A DNA stretch of 64,000 bases from Oscarella lobularis (taxonomy: Eukaryota > Porifera > Homoscleromorpha > Homosclerophorida > Oscarellidae): assembly GCF_947507565.1 (NCBI RefSeq), contig NC_089176.1, forward strand, positions 2,294,001 through 2,358,000, read 5' to 3'. The position numbers and the translations under genes were made by a program. This document shows, in pieces, positions 20,616 to 32,450 of this stretch. Numbering within the stretch: position 1 is the stretch's first letter; each line of letters starts with the position of its first letter. The notes beneath the pieces are model-generated. The model was not told where the DNA came from and did no database searches. It saw only the letters and a program-made list of their open reading frames with translations.

Positions 20616-23600
20616 TCAGACCAGCCTAATCGCTAACTTACCCAATATGTAAAGAACGAATAAGCCGTTGATCGCAACCAAGATGCCTGAATAGACATAC
20701 TGGTCCAACGAGGTGCTGCTATCTTTTTGACTAGAAATAGCCTGAGACAGAACAAGGAGAGTCCCAAACATTAGATTTAGAGATATGACAAACAGCGACA
20801 ACAATTGCAGCCAGTGCTCAGACCTCCTCTTGATTGGCTGAAATTGAGCGTGCAGAAGTAGAAACACATTTGCTAAAATCGCGGCTACTGCTACACCGGA
20901 GTGGCTGTCTTGCCCGAAAAATTGAATTCCGCACGTAAGGACGAGTTTTCGGGTGATCTCCACCACTTCCCAGTACCAGAACTTTGGCTCGTAATTCTCG
21001 TTCAGGAAATGAAGAGAATGAACAACATTGTCGCGGAACGAAACTGGCAAATGAGCTGCAAACTGATCACTTGATTCATCGTCGCTGTCTTCACTAGCAG
21101 TTCTTTCAAAACGTTTGTGTTTGTAATACAGACCAATATACAGCAGAATCGGAAGACCGACGACGTATATCGTCAGTGACCAGCAAATGATCCACACCGA
21201 CTTCCACGGAGAATCGTCGTACTTACACTCTAAGCTCAAGTCGGCTTTCAAAAACCATTTGCAAAACGGTTCGTTTTTGTCAGACGACAGGCAGATGTTC
21301 AAACACGTCCACGGTTTGTAGGGTAAAACGGCGACTATTTGAGCTGTAGTGGCTGGATAGCATATAAACAACAGCCACCAAGTTTTCTGCAGACACGACA
21401 ACTGCGCTGACGATGCATCATCCCGTTCTGTGACAGAACCGCGTTTACAAAATTTCGGTAGAGCCCTGTATCGGATTCCATAGTACGTCCAGATGATGCA
21501 TATGATGACCGCTTGACAAGACGTGGTGAATAATGGAGTCGTTAGAGCATTGAGCCTTAGTGACTTGGCCAAGCAAGACGGTGCTGCTACAGCGATAACG
21601 TTCAGTTCAATGATTTTCAGATACTGACCGAATGATAGCAACACTTTTGGCCACGGTATATGAGCCAGTGCTTGAACGACTCCGGCCATCACTTGGCCAA
21701 ATCCGACGACGATTTTGATCTTTGCTGCAATGTGATCGACTAGACTTCGTCTGCCCTTCTTTTGAGCTCGTGCTGCAAAGTAAAGTAGTAGAATAACTAT
21801 GCTCACAAGTACAACTATTCCTAATAGCTGTAAAGCCGTTCTCCATGCAGCCGGACATTCGTAGCATTTGTTAAACCAGGAGTAGTACGACGGCTCACAA
21901 ACGGCACACAGAGTGCCTTTGTAGCCTTTCGAGCACATGTCTGATTCACGAATTCTCGTTTTCTGACTACCGTCGACTCCATTGCAGCTACCCTCAATGG
22001 GACACCGATGAATTTGCGGGAACGGTTTGGCGTACTCGACAGCATTATTTTCACCTTGTACCTGTAAAGTTTCGACGAAGTGTACGTATTCGTTTTCGAG
22101 CTGCGTTCCACTGTATTGATTGGATATGTTCCAGCTCATCCAATAGCCGACTTCAACCGAAAGATAGTCGTTCGAACATTTTTGTCCATTCTCAGAACAA
22201 ACGTAACACTTTCCAAATCTGTTGAACCTGTAATGATTGTCCAAACAGAAGCAAGCTCTGTAATAGGCCTCGTCGGTGGTGTTAGTTCCCGTTGGACACA
22301 CTATGCAGTCAGCTGCGCTTTTACCTCCCTTCGAAGGCACGTACTTCCCTTTTCCGCAAGACAAACACTTGCTCTGTCCCGTTCTATCTTGATAGAATCC
22401 TCCTATGAAACGTATGCTCATCTGAAATGTCTGTCAAATATTAGAAATCGTTAACCTCGAGGACACAGAGAGCAGGACTTATGATTGAGAAGCGACGAAT
22501 CTCCGTATGTTCCTATTGGGCACAGAGTGCAAAGTGCTGATCCGCTAGGACTATCTCTACAGCAATTTCGTTGACAAACGTATCCCTTTGCGGACAAGTA
22601 ACCAGCCGACATAAAAGGTACTTTCAGGGTCACATTCGTCGCTTTGGTTACACAGTATCTGCATTTGGAAAGAAATCGAACATAACCATAAAATCAATTT
22701 ACCCCATTCACCCACATGTGAGTGGTATTGGAGAACGGCGGCAATTCTCCTGCAACCGAACAATTGAGATAACTAAAAAATTGCTTTACTATGATGCTTT
22801 CATATATCCAATGACTTAACATAGCTGTACTACTGGGTGATGAGAACGAAAACGCGCTTCTCGGAAGGGAATGAAGTGGATTGTCCTGTAGATATCTATA
22901 GAATCACTTCATAAAATTTTGTCCCATGGCCACTGCGGGTATTTAATACATTTCTTTCACTTTGCCCAAATCCGAGAACGCGCCATCTTCGAAAGTCGTT
23001 ATGTTATTTCCGATTAAATTCCTATCATTCAAAGTATTCAGAGGTTGCACTAGCTATATGTATACAATAGTATACAGGAATTTCAAGTTGGTCAAATTTC
23101 TGAACGTTGCAGCTCTCACAGCCGCAACTCTGTTGTACGCCGCATGTCTGCATCATATTATACAACTATAGTACACAAATATAGATATGAACGTTTACAT
23201 TTCGTGCAGGAACGGTCTGTTCAAAATTTCAGCCGGCAGTTCTTTTATACGATTCCAAGAAACGTCTCTTGATTTGGCATAAAAGCATAATGCATATTTC
23301 AATCGGTGAGTGTTAATTAAGTTTCCGCTATAAGACGTACAAAGTTTTGACTTGAACTGTTTCCAGTAGTGTTTCTAAATCGAAAATGCTGTTGTTAAAT
23401 AAATCTCTTCATTGAAGAAGAAATAGACGGTCGATAATTAATGATGTAAGATAACTGAGAGTATACAATTTCAAAATGAAGGTTCGTTTTTGAAAAGGAG
23501 TCCCATCCAGAACCTTTAGTCGATTTTCTGACAGATTTCTAAATAAGTAAATAAAATACGATCTAAACCATTAGTCGACTGTGTCATACAAGTAATAAAA

Positions 23601-24925
23601 GTCCTTTTGGCTTTTGAAAGTGTCTTTCTCCAAGTTCTGGATCTCATTTTGAGATAGGTCTCTACAATAATGAATCATTCGATTACTTTTCAAGAAATAG
23701 ACACATTGGAAACATATATTAATAGAGCACCGCTTTTTCCTTACAGAAAGATAAGACGAGGAAGCAAAGCAAAGGCTTGGTAGTCGACTTTGTGAATATG
23801 ATTTTGTAAAAGTTTTCTGCACTCAGCACATTTATAATGCGCTGACGCAAAAGGGTAACTTACAATTGAGCGAGGCAGGGCAAGTCAAAAGCATCGGCCG
23901 TAAGCTCGCTGATAGAGTTCACACGCAAATCCCTAAAAATTCCTCGACTTAATTTCAAATAGCGATTCAGCTAGTTGTTTATGATTTAGGCTTACAATGT
24001 GAAAAAACCATATTTGCAATTTCCTACCGAGACTAACATCGATTTTGTAAGCGTTTTCAAGTTGTTGCTGGAAATGTCTCTACATAAAAACTGCTTGCTA
24101 TAATTAAAAGTGCCCAGCACCAATTTTGCATACAAAGAGCTCAAATTCGGAAGGTGACTAAATCCTTCTACACCAATGGCTTCTACGCTGTTCTGGGACA
24201 AGTCTCTAAAAAGTAATGTTAGATTGGCCTTCTTCGAATTACTTGATACATACAAAGTCTGAAGCTGAGACATGTTGAAAAAGGCCCCACTTTCCAAATG
24301 GATGATTTTGTTCACTCTCAAATTTCTGCCATACAATATCCAAACTGCTTGTGCACGTTCCAGAAAATTCATCTTACATCTTAATCAATTTGTTGTAGGT
24401 GACTCCTTTCCGAAAAAAACCTTTAACTGAACGCAAACAATTGTAGCTCAAATCGCTAGATTTTCACATGTTCAACAAAGGACGTGTTTTTTCCGGGTAC
24501 ATCATACAGTTGCTTAAGATTGCCTGGCAAGAGAAACGGCTTTGACAGTTTATTAGAGGAACCGAAGCTAAAGCACAGAAAATAAAAGAAGGTGCTATAT
24601 CTTTCCTAAATTTACACACTTACATCTCTGTCAAAAACTGAAAACGCTGAAAGTACTTGGAATCTACGTAGTCAATCGAGCTGTGATTGAAAAGGCTAAA
24701 TACGATTAGTGAGATGAATGTGCAACCGGATCAAGCTTTATACAAGGTCGTCGCATTGCGAGGCAGAGTCTCGGCGGGAGGCAAACGAGTAAGCGGCTTC
24801 CCTGAGCAGTCAACAATTCCTCTTTTTAAGTTGCAAGCGCAGTGGTGCTGACAGCCCTCGTAAAAACTAGCGAGGATTAGATCAGTGCAGACAAGCAGTA
24901 ATAGCAAAGAGCGAGGAGGAGACAT
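20616..24925 (-). CDS. LRR - GCC2/GCC3 Cys-rich - multi-TM receptor
   Basis: Exon 1 from 24925 encodes a signal peptide (MSPPRSLLLLLVCTDLILA) and an LRR N-cap (CQHHCACNLKRGIVDCSG). Leucine-rich repeats with DLSQN and DISSNNL motifs follow in small exons between 24700 and 23570. Exons near 22760-22440 and the start of the large terminal exon (from about 22407) carry TNFR/ephrin-receptor-like GCC2/GCC3 repeats (CTLCPIGTYGDSS, CLSCGKGKYVPSKGGKS). The rest of the large exon, to stop at 20616, has about seven hydrophobic helices with a WYWEVVEITRKL motif, resembling the TRP-like membrane domain found after such Cys repeats in sponge and choanoflagellate proteins (from memory). Probably a cell-surface receptor or channel-like protein; ligand unknown. 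Several LRR exon borders are not resolved. Confidence 0.72.
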
Positions 24926-25424
24926 GACGCAAATGAACTGTCGCAGGGCAGAACCTTGCTTTATCTGTGTCAGCAACTTGAAAGAGAAGCTGGGGGAACG
25001 ATGTAGCAATACTTGTTGAAACATTGAAACTGAATCAAAACAATGCACTGTTACACTACCGTACCTTTCTCCAGAACAACTTTCCTCTCACGAGTTGTCG
25101 AAGATCATGCATTCGAACGTTTGCCAAACTACTCTGATTATGTCACATTTCTACAGGCCCTTTTGTATCCTTCTTTCGGTTTCGCTCTTAAGTGGCTCCC
25201 GGGTTTTTGTACTCTGAAACAGAAGCTAGGTAGCATTCGGTATGCCGGTCACTGACATAAGAAGTCGGGTGACGCTACATTAGAAAGAATTCTTCAATGG
25301 AGTCAGAAAAGGTAGAAAAACTTTCAACTGCAAACGTATATGTTACCATGGCCGTTATCTATTAACCTTTGTAGACTTCTCTTAGGAGCGTTTCTTGAAA
25401 ATATTAAAAGTCTAGTGATGACTT

Positions 25425-27391
25425 CACCTTGTCAGGTTTTTCGGCGTCACACTTGTCTTTTTCTTTTCCCTTCCCATCAAAAAGTTGAGAGCGCTAAAAG
25501 ACAATACAGCATATAGAAATCTCATCAAAACCTCCACGTTGTGCGATAGGTTACAACGACCTTGGCTGTGTGTGTCTTGCCAACAGCCAACCTACACTCG
25601 CTCTATATTTAAAAATTTCGCATGGCCACGACCGTCACCTCGGTAATCCTTTGTTTAGGCCTTCCAGTAGAATGCACGCTTTGCAGAGTGGTTGGCTTGA
25701 AATGTATCCACATTGTGAACACGTACCTTATATATCGGAAAACAATTATGCTATTATTTAATTACTTATAAAGAATGCACACCTAGCTTCGGAAATTTGA
25801 CTGTTTCTCGAAAAGAGAGACGTTCACCCGAATGAATTATATCTAGAGCAAAGAGAACACGTAGCCAAGACACAAGGTGTCACGGTTCTGTTTCTCACCT
25901 ATTATGGCTGTAGAACGAATTGATTCCAAGTCTTTCAGAAAAGTGCGGGCATGTCCTCTAAGATAAGAAGAGGCTCATAACAAATGATTGCAGTACTACT
26001 CCGTTTTTGAGCTACCTATAGGCGTTGGGCGAATAAATGCACTCGGTTGAAAAGTAGTCTAGCTTCTTAAAGTACGCATACCTGAAAACATTAATTGATT
26101 TACATCAAACTTTACTGCAATTACTCACATAACAATTTCTTTCTCGTACGTGTATTTGAAGGGTTTGGATCGAGGTATGCCGCCGTCACCGCCCTGCAGA
26201 CAATAAATAAGTGTTATTAGCTGATTGATTTCCTAGAATGTTCAGACACACTATACTATAGTACAGGTACCCACTTCAGTATTCAGATCAACCACTACCC
26301 ATCATTGTGACATTATTGTTACAGTACTTACAGACGTCGTTATGGCTGTACATCTTTGCAACCTGGCAATGTCCCCACGCAAAACTAATAATAAATTGAT
26401 ACCCCCAAAAACTCTATATAACAGAGAGCTTCTCCTTACTATTCATCAGCACCGTTTCTGCTATGTCGTCAGCGTTGTGACCTAGTTTATTAAATAAATC
26501 AATAGAGATATTAACACGGTGATTCACACACCAGTCACAATTCGATCTACTTTTTCCATAGCTGCTCCTCTATCTAAAGCCTGCCTTCTAAACACTCCGC
26601 AAAAAGTGCCTTGGGCAAACGCACCAATAAATAAACAGGCGTATTATTAATCAAGTGCCTTACAGTTATTCTTCAAGCCAATTTGCTGAACAATTTCATC
26701 CATAGTCCAACCGTAGAGCTCCTACAAGACACAAAATTATTTCTAACTCCGCGAAAAAAAATTCCAACAAAAAGAAAGAGAAAATAGGCCCACGCGTGCA
26801 CTCATATTAAATTAATTAATCAAAAACACCCAACTCCACTAACATATCACAGAACCTCTGAAAAAAGAAAACCTTATATGAGACAACTCTGAGAGGCAAA
26901 CCATACTGAACTTCATTTCGCTTCACCGTCTGATCAATGTCAAAGATTATGTTTTATTAATTAATTTATTTGTTTGGTATTTCCACTACTGTACTTCGAG
27001 TGAATCGTCTCTGTATCCCGTTATTCCTTCATCGATCGACAGTAGCATAAGGTTTAATCCGTAGTCGTGTCTCTCGTTCAAAAGTTTCATTATGTAAGCC
27101 AAAACCGTCGAATCTTCAATAATTCGATGAGAAACTCCTCCACGTTGCTTTCGTTCGTTTACCTTTTCCTCCTGATGCGGCAACGGCAACCGACTCACCG
27201 CGACGAAAATTGATTTCTTTTCGTATCGTATCGTGAACTTCTGACTCGAAAGCGACGAAAAAGCATTCCTTGCACAGAGCCTCGCCCTAGGACAGTTTGC
27301 CTACAACTCATCAGCATTAGACGTCCCTCCGAACCGTTTTAGGTCGCTTGAGGGTAGCGTTTCGCTCGCAAAGAGCGCATTTCAGCGGCAT
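25425..27391 (-). CDS. CTU1: Cytoplasmic tRNA 2-thiolation protein 1
   Basis: About a dozen short exons. Exon 1 (27391-27335) starts [18 protein letters not shown]; exon 2 (27296-27173) has ALCKECFF and ends in the PP-loop SGGK, completed by DSTVLA in exon 3 (from 27113), with DEGITGYRD. Later exons give [77 protein letters not shown] and a C-terminal zinc pair [16 protein letters not shown]. This is the ATP-dependent tRNA sulphurtransferase that, with CTU2, thiolates wobble U34 in Lys/Glu/Gln tRNAs. Catalytic cysteines (CxxC, CTFC) are present. The last exon is tentative: after LPR the sequence may continue [10 protein letters not shown] (25588) or splice to about 25470-25430. Confidence 0.88.
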
Positions 27392-27399
27392 GATCGATC

Positions 27400-27770
27400 T
27401 ACTAGCGCACTGTAAGTGACGTAACAACTCAAAAAATGTAGCTTTCTCGGCTAAATAGAATTTTTTGTAGTACACTGCATGAGTTCATTTTTAGACGCAT
27501 GTGGAATTTCTCTTTCAACACAATAAATTTACTGAAACAAAATTCGAGTAACATACGTATTCGCGTTTTCTACAGAGATTGTTTGACAGAAACTAAAGCA
27601 ATAAAATATTTTCACTTAGCGAAAGCCGTGAGTATGACGAAAAGAATTTTGATACAGACAATCAGTTGGATAGAAAATTTCTAGTGCACGAGTTCAAAAT
27701 AAAACTTTACTGCCAATAAAGAGTCTTTATTGTACAAACTGATGAACTGAAAAGTACCAAAAGATGTAAA
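27400..27770. other. Intergenic, CTU1 promoter side and 3' flank of GPCR 1
   Basis: Contains TGACGTAAC (about 27415), a CRE/ATF-like site conserved in the duplicate at about 32301. Otherwise A/T-rich, with no supported gene. Confidence 0.4.
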
Positions 27771-27778
27771 CATAAAAA

Positions 27779-28999
27779 CTAGTTTGAGTTCTGGCTGCTG
27801 AGAGATGATCTAAAGTCTTCATCAATGTCGTCGCTCACATTGTCACCTGCGACTGCTGTGAGAAGTGGAGCTTTTTCGTCTTCAGACAAAACGTCTTGTA
27901 TCAAATCAGAGCTGCGTCCCCACTTAAACAGAGTTAAAGCTAGCAGTCTTTTTACAGAAAGGCAAAATGGCTTTGAAAATATTGTAAACACCAAGGGATT
28001 TGAAATTGCTCCAACTGAAAGCACCACCAAGGCAGTGTAAGCTGTGTCGTTATTAATAATCATGAGTAAAGCAAAAGCTGACCAACAAACCAAAGTAAGA
28101 AAGGCAATTATGATAAGCCTAATGCCCAAGCCTTTGACTGTGACAGCCTGTGAGCTTGCAGGGGCTCTACAGAACTTTGCTAAAATGCAGATGTACGCTA
28201 AGGCGGCAAACACCAGCAGTATCAAAATGACGACAGATATAATCCAGCAAAGAAAGAGTGAAATCTTCGATACAACGTGTTTGACAGAAAACGGAAGAAG
28301 AAAATCATAAGCCATTGTGCACCACAAAGGACTTAAAACCTGGTTTTGAAAACTTCTCCCAATAAAATCTGAAAATGGAAATCGAACAAGGACTCCAACA
28401 GTAATAGCAACAATCCACTCCATGGCCAGAAAGATGACGATGATTTTGCGTGAGCAGTGACAATGACAACACAAACCAAATGTTGCTGCAGTATAATAAA
28501 AGGCAATCGTTGCTGTTATCATTCCTGACAGAGTCATGCTCATTTCCTGAAACGCTCCAACAAGATTGCAAATGACAGCCAACGTCCTTGACAGCTCGGA
28601 GTCAGTGCGTGGAAGCGGCAATAGTGTACAAGATAGCCTTATGAAGAGATAGTGAAGTAGCATATCAATGCCGAGCAGAAGGTCGGTTAGTGCCAAATTG
28701 ATTATGAGTATTGAAGGAATGCCGTTTCTGCTTTCCCTGCGACGAGTACAACGCCAGACGATAACGATCACGTTTCCCAAGATGATAAGTGCCGTGCAAA
28801 TCAGCCAGACGTAAACCATGCGACTTTCTGTCAAGTTTTCAGCCTTGTTTATGAAGACAGTCTCCGACCCAGTGCATAGGATGTCGTAGTGGCTGGGTGA
28901 CGTTGAAATCGGCGCATTTGTGCCATTGGAAGAATGACTTCGTGGGCTAGAGGTCGAAGGCCGACGAGGAGCTGTTGTAAAGATGTTTGTGGGGTGCAT
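27779..28999 (-). CDS. Rhodopsin-like GPCR 1 (intronless)
   Basis: A single exon of 406 residues. The N-terminus is Ser/Thr/Pro-rich with N-glycosylation sites (NGT, NLT). TM1 has the GNVIVI motif, TM2 has NLALTDLLLGIDM, and TM7 has NPLVFTIFSKPF in place of the usual NPxxY, as seen in leucine-rich-repeat/relaxin-type receptors. The third intracellular loop is short (CRAPASSQAV). No DRY is evident at the end of TM3. Ligand unknown. Closely related to the plus-strand gene at 44648-45736; both lack introns in a genome where most genes are split, suggesting an ancestral retroposed receptor. Confidence 0.8.
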   Translation of the reverse strand: MHPTNIFTTAPRRPSTSSPRSHSSNGTNAPISTSPSHYDILCTGSETVFINKAENLTESRMVYVWLICTALIILGNVIVIVWRCTRRRESRNGIPSILIINLALTDLLLGIDMLLHYLFIRLSCTLLPLPRTDSELSRTLAVICNLVGAFQEMSMTLSGMITATIAFYYTAATFGLCCHCHCSRKIIVIFLAMEWIVAITVGVLVRFPFSDFIGRSFQNQVLSPLWCTMAYDFLLPFSVKHVVSKISLFLCWIISVVILILLVFAALAYICILAKFCRAPASSQAVTVKGLGIRLIIIAFLTLVCWSAFALLMIINNDTAYTALVVLSVGAISNPLVFTIFSKPFCLSVKRLLALTLFKWGRSSDLIQDVLSEDEKAPLLTAVAGDNVSDDIDEDFRSSLSSQNSN

Positions 29000-29220
29000 G
29001 GTCTATAGTCTCGTGATCACCGTTGACCACCGGCGACGCCTAAAAAATTTGTTTCAAACGCTGTATCGTTCCATGTCCTAAAGAGCTAAAAAGTTTAAGA
29101 CTTTACGGTGAGATTTGCATAGTAATAGGGGTTTCAATGCCAAGCCAAAGTTACATAAAGAGCCAACCGGAAGATCTGTAAAAGACGGATAGCTACTGTA
29201 CATACAAAAAATGAAGTTCT

Positions 29221-31871
29221 TTACAGGTAAAATGAATCTGACAACGTAACCCAGTGACGATTATTTCGACTGTCGAACTTTCCCATAACCAACCTTTTCA
29301 ATGGTTCCTTTCCGCTCTCAAGACAATCATCCATTTCCGTTCTCAGCTCCTCCAAGCACTCACTGCTCGTGGGTCGATTCTTCACGTTTCTCTCATCCGC
29401 GATCATTCGTGAGCATAGCAGATACAATCGACGTTGATTAGCCACCTGCCCCAGCTGCCTATTTCTCTCATCTCGAATAGGACTTACTCCAATAAGGATT
29501 TCAATCAAAGAAACGCCTAAACTATAGACGTCGCTAGGCAACGAGCTGTGAGCTGAAATTGGCTCAAATCGCTCAGGAGCAAGATAGTTAGCACTGACGG
29601 GGCCCACTGATCTAGACTCCAAAAAATGAGTAGCGCCCAGATCGCCTACTTTCACTTTCATGTCTCTCGTCACTAGCACATTTGTCGGCCGAATGTCGCC
29701 GTGCACATAGGGACGAGGCATCAGCTGGTGAAGGTAGGCAATCGCTGACGTTATCTCAATAGCGATTGACAGCTGCTCGTAAGTCGTCAAATAGCGAGAG
29801 CCTGAAGCTCGTGCGGCGATGATTAATTCGCTGACCGATCCTTGAAGCAATTCCGAGACGATTTGAAGTGGATGGCCTTCGCTCATTATCGCTCCGCACA
29901 CCCGAATGATATTGGGGTGATGGAGTCGACTTGCAATGCGAACTTCGCGCTGAAACATTGGTATTAGATACGGTGTTGTTATCAGTTCATGGAATTTCTT
30001 GACGGCCACTTTCATACCGTGCCAGTGACCAACGACTACATCTGATAGAAAGCTCTCTTTGGAACAGCAGATACATGTTAGAGTATAAGTCACCTGCATA
30101 TGCGCCAGATCCAAGCTTTTGTTGGGTCAAGCTAACCTGGTCCTTGTCAATGGTTAACACGTCAATGTATTCGTCAAGGCGGCGCTGAGACTCGGCGAGA
30201 GACGCTCTAAGACCTCTTAGCTCAACTCTAACAGAAAAATTCGACTAGATAATTCAATAATTGAGTTTAATTTACCGTTTGTCTTCAAGTTCTCCTTCAC
30301 TTCTAACTAATTCAAGTCTATTGCCAACAACTTTACACAATACTACGAGTAATCTACTTGGTAAAGCGTTTTATACCTTTGAGCTTCAATTTCATCCAAT
30401 CTTTTTCTATTCTGCGTCTCAAGATTTTCACAGCGTTCAGTCAATTGTAGTCTAAGCAAACGCACAAAGCAACGCCATTCGTAATATCGACCGTCAGTAA
30501 TCTCTCACTTCTGGGATTTATAGTCCTCGACTTCACGCATCGCTGCTGTTCTTTCCTCTTCAAGGCTTCGACAACGTTCTTGCAGCTGACTTCTAAACAA
30601 ACAAAAAGATGTTAGTCTACTTTTAAATATTATTCACTACAGTACTGTACTTTTGGGCCTTATATTCTTCAAGTTCATAAATTGCTCTTCTCCTTTCGGT
30701 TTCCCGAGTCTCGGCAAGTGCAGTCATGCGTATACTGATTCAGACAACACCTATCGATTTGAGCAGTCGTGCAGCTGGAATGCTTCTTTTACTTTTGAGC
30801 TTCGAGTTGGTTAAGTCTTCCCTTCAGCGTTTTGTTTTCGCTTTCAAGGGTTTGACACAGATTCTTCAACCTTGTTCGGAGGTAACAAAGCAAAATAATT
30901 ATGAGTCCAGTTGCTACTTGGCTCCAATCAGAATGAGACGGAACAATTAAGTTTACCGCTGAATTGCAATGTCTGTAGCCGTTCCGTCTATGTTCCCTTT
31001 ATTAGCTCTATAAAACAATCAAACCTTATGTATGGGCATAGGGACAGGATTTATCCTAACCCTAAAATTAACAATACTGTTGAATCCCTGATAATATTGC
31101 AGGACTTCACACTTTCGGAATCGTTTAGTTCCCTGTCACGAAATGCCAAATGTTGACGATGAGAATCGTAGCCTTTCCGTGCCATTAGTTTAAGTTTAAC
31201 TTCTTTAATAGTATCATGCGTATAAACAGTGGCGAAAAAGCTTTCTTTGGACGATTTGACAAAAATCCGAATCATACCTTCGAATGAGATTACACGCGTT
31301 ATAATCAATTAAAATTAGTTTATCAGTAACCTTACCAGGTAACATCAGAGTCAAAGGTAAGCCGCTTGCTTTGCTTCTTTTCAGCACAGTAGAAAGCAAT
31401 TCTCTGTTACTTATATTTGCTTTGCCAAGAACTAAAGACTGCTCTAAAAAGCCGTAACCCTCCTCCTTTTCTATTAGACGTTTGAGGGATGCTACAGTCT
31501 TTTCCTCCTGGTCCCCGTAAAAATAGAGTCTGCCTGTTGGCATTAGAATTCCAGTTGAATCTAGAAAAAATGTAACGGCCTATTATTACCACACTGCTAG
31601 TGTACCAACCGCCAATACGTTTTTCATTTTCAGAAAGGACGGAAGTTCTGCACTCAATAGTTGAACCGTTTGAAATACCGTACTCCCAAAGGGCTTGCTT
31701 TCCACGCAAATGACATCCACCGTACAGTAAAATTAGGTCCAACGTCAAGTTGTCGCTATCTAGACCTATTTTCTCTTTCACACGTAGTTTCAAAACATCC
31801 ACAGTGTCAAAACTGTCGACATTGACTACTAGAGTTCGTGTCGACTGTGCGACGTTGACAAAAATCTGCAT
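29221..31871 (-). CDS. Triple ubiquitin-like domain - coiled coil - TKL-type protein kinase
   Basis: Start is the methionine of MQIFVNVAQSTRTL at 31871, mimicking ubiquitin's own N-terminus. A second Ubl lies in 31543-31330 (GRLYFYGDQEEKTVASLKRL) and a third in 31274-31060 (MIRIFVKSSKESFF, ending STVLLILGLG). Then come at least four short exons, each giving about 28 residues of coiled coil with a recurring pattern (SQLQERCRSLEEE...VEDYKSQK; LQLTERCENLE). The kinase occupies 30110-29300: VAVKKF, HPNIIRVCG, HGDIRPTNVLV (Gly for Arg in HRD), GDLGA (Leu for Phe in DFG) and APERF. Lys and both Asp are kept, so activity is plausible. The architecture suggests ubiquitin-linked signalling, by inference only. 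Stop at 29221, 222 bases from GPCR 1. Confidence 0.75.
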
Positions 31872-32094
31872 GCCTGATTCGTGAACAAGAGCTAGAACTT
31901 CCAAAGAGTAGCAGCCGCACGTGATCGGCAATGAGTACGCTAACGCTGGACAAAGGCAGTTTCTACGTACACTCTGTACACAGTTCTGTACATCCAAATT
32001 TTAGAAATGGTTCAATTCAAAGATGTAGTCGTTCCGGGAGAAATGCTCGCAACGCAGTTGAATCCTATCGCTACAGGCACGGATTTCGCTCCCG

Positions 32095-32315
32095 ACTCAC
32101 CGCGACGAAAATTTTCTTGAGTTTCGTATCGTTTCGTAAACGTCTGACTCGGAGCCTCGCCCTAAGACAGTTTAGCTAGAACATGCCAGAATAAGATTTT
32201 CCTCCAAACCGTTTTAGGTCGCTTGATCGAGGATAGAGCTTCGCTTGCAGAGAGCGCATTTAGTTCAGCGGCATGGTCGAACGACTTGTACACTTCGCCG
32301 TGACGTAACAACTTA
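32095..32315 (-). pseudogene. Decayed duplicate of CTU1 promoter and exons 1-2
   Basis: Matches 27195-27420: the start MPL is followed at once by a stop; the intron ends in CTTAG|GGCGAGGCT, and the exon 2 end TTTTCGTCGCGGTGAGTCGG is retained. The upstream TGACGTAACAACT element is also shared. It lies about 230 bases upstream of the Ubl-kinase start, in the same orientation. Confidence 0.75.
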
Positions 32316-32450
32316 TTAAAAATTGACAATAGCTTCAGAGAATTTACTGCTTGCTTCTCAATTGTACGTACAACACAACACACAGTAACAGACACAACCA
32401 CACAACGTGAGGCGGAAGCAGTATAAATACGCAGTGTACCTTAGTGACGA

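Noticed and set aside
29300-30110. Pseudokinase interpretation of the Ubl-kinase
   Set aside because: HRD and DFG are altered at non-essential positions (HGD, DLG) but the catalytic Lys and both Asp residues remain, so inactivity cannot be claimed.
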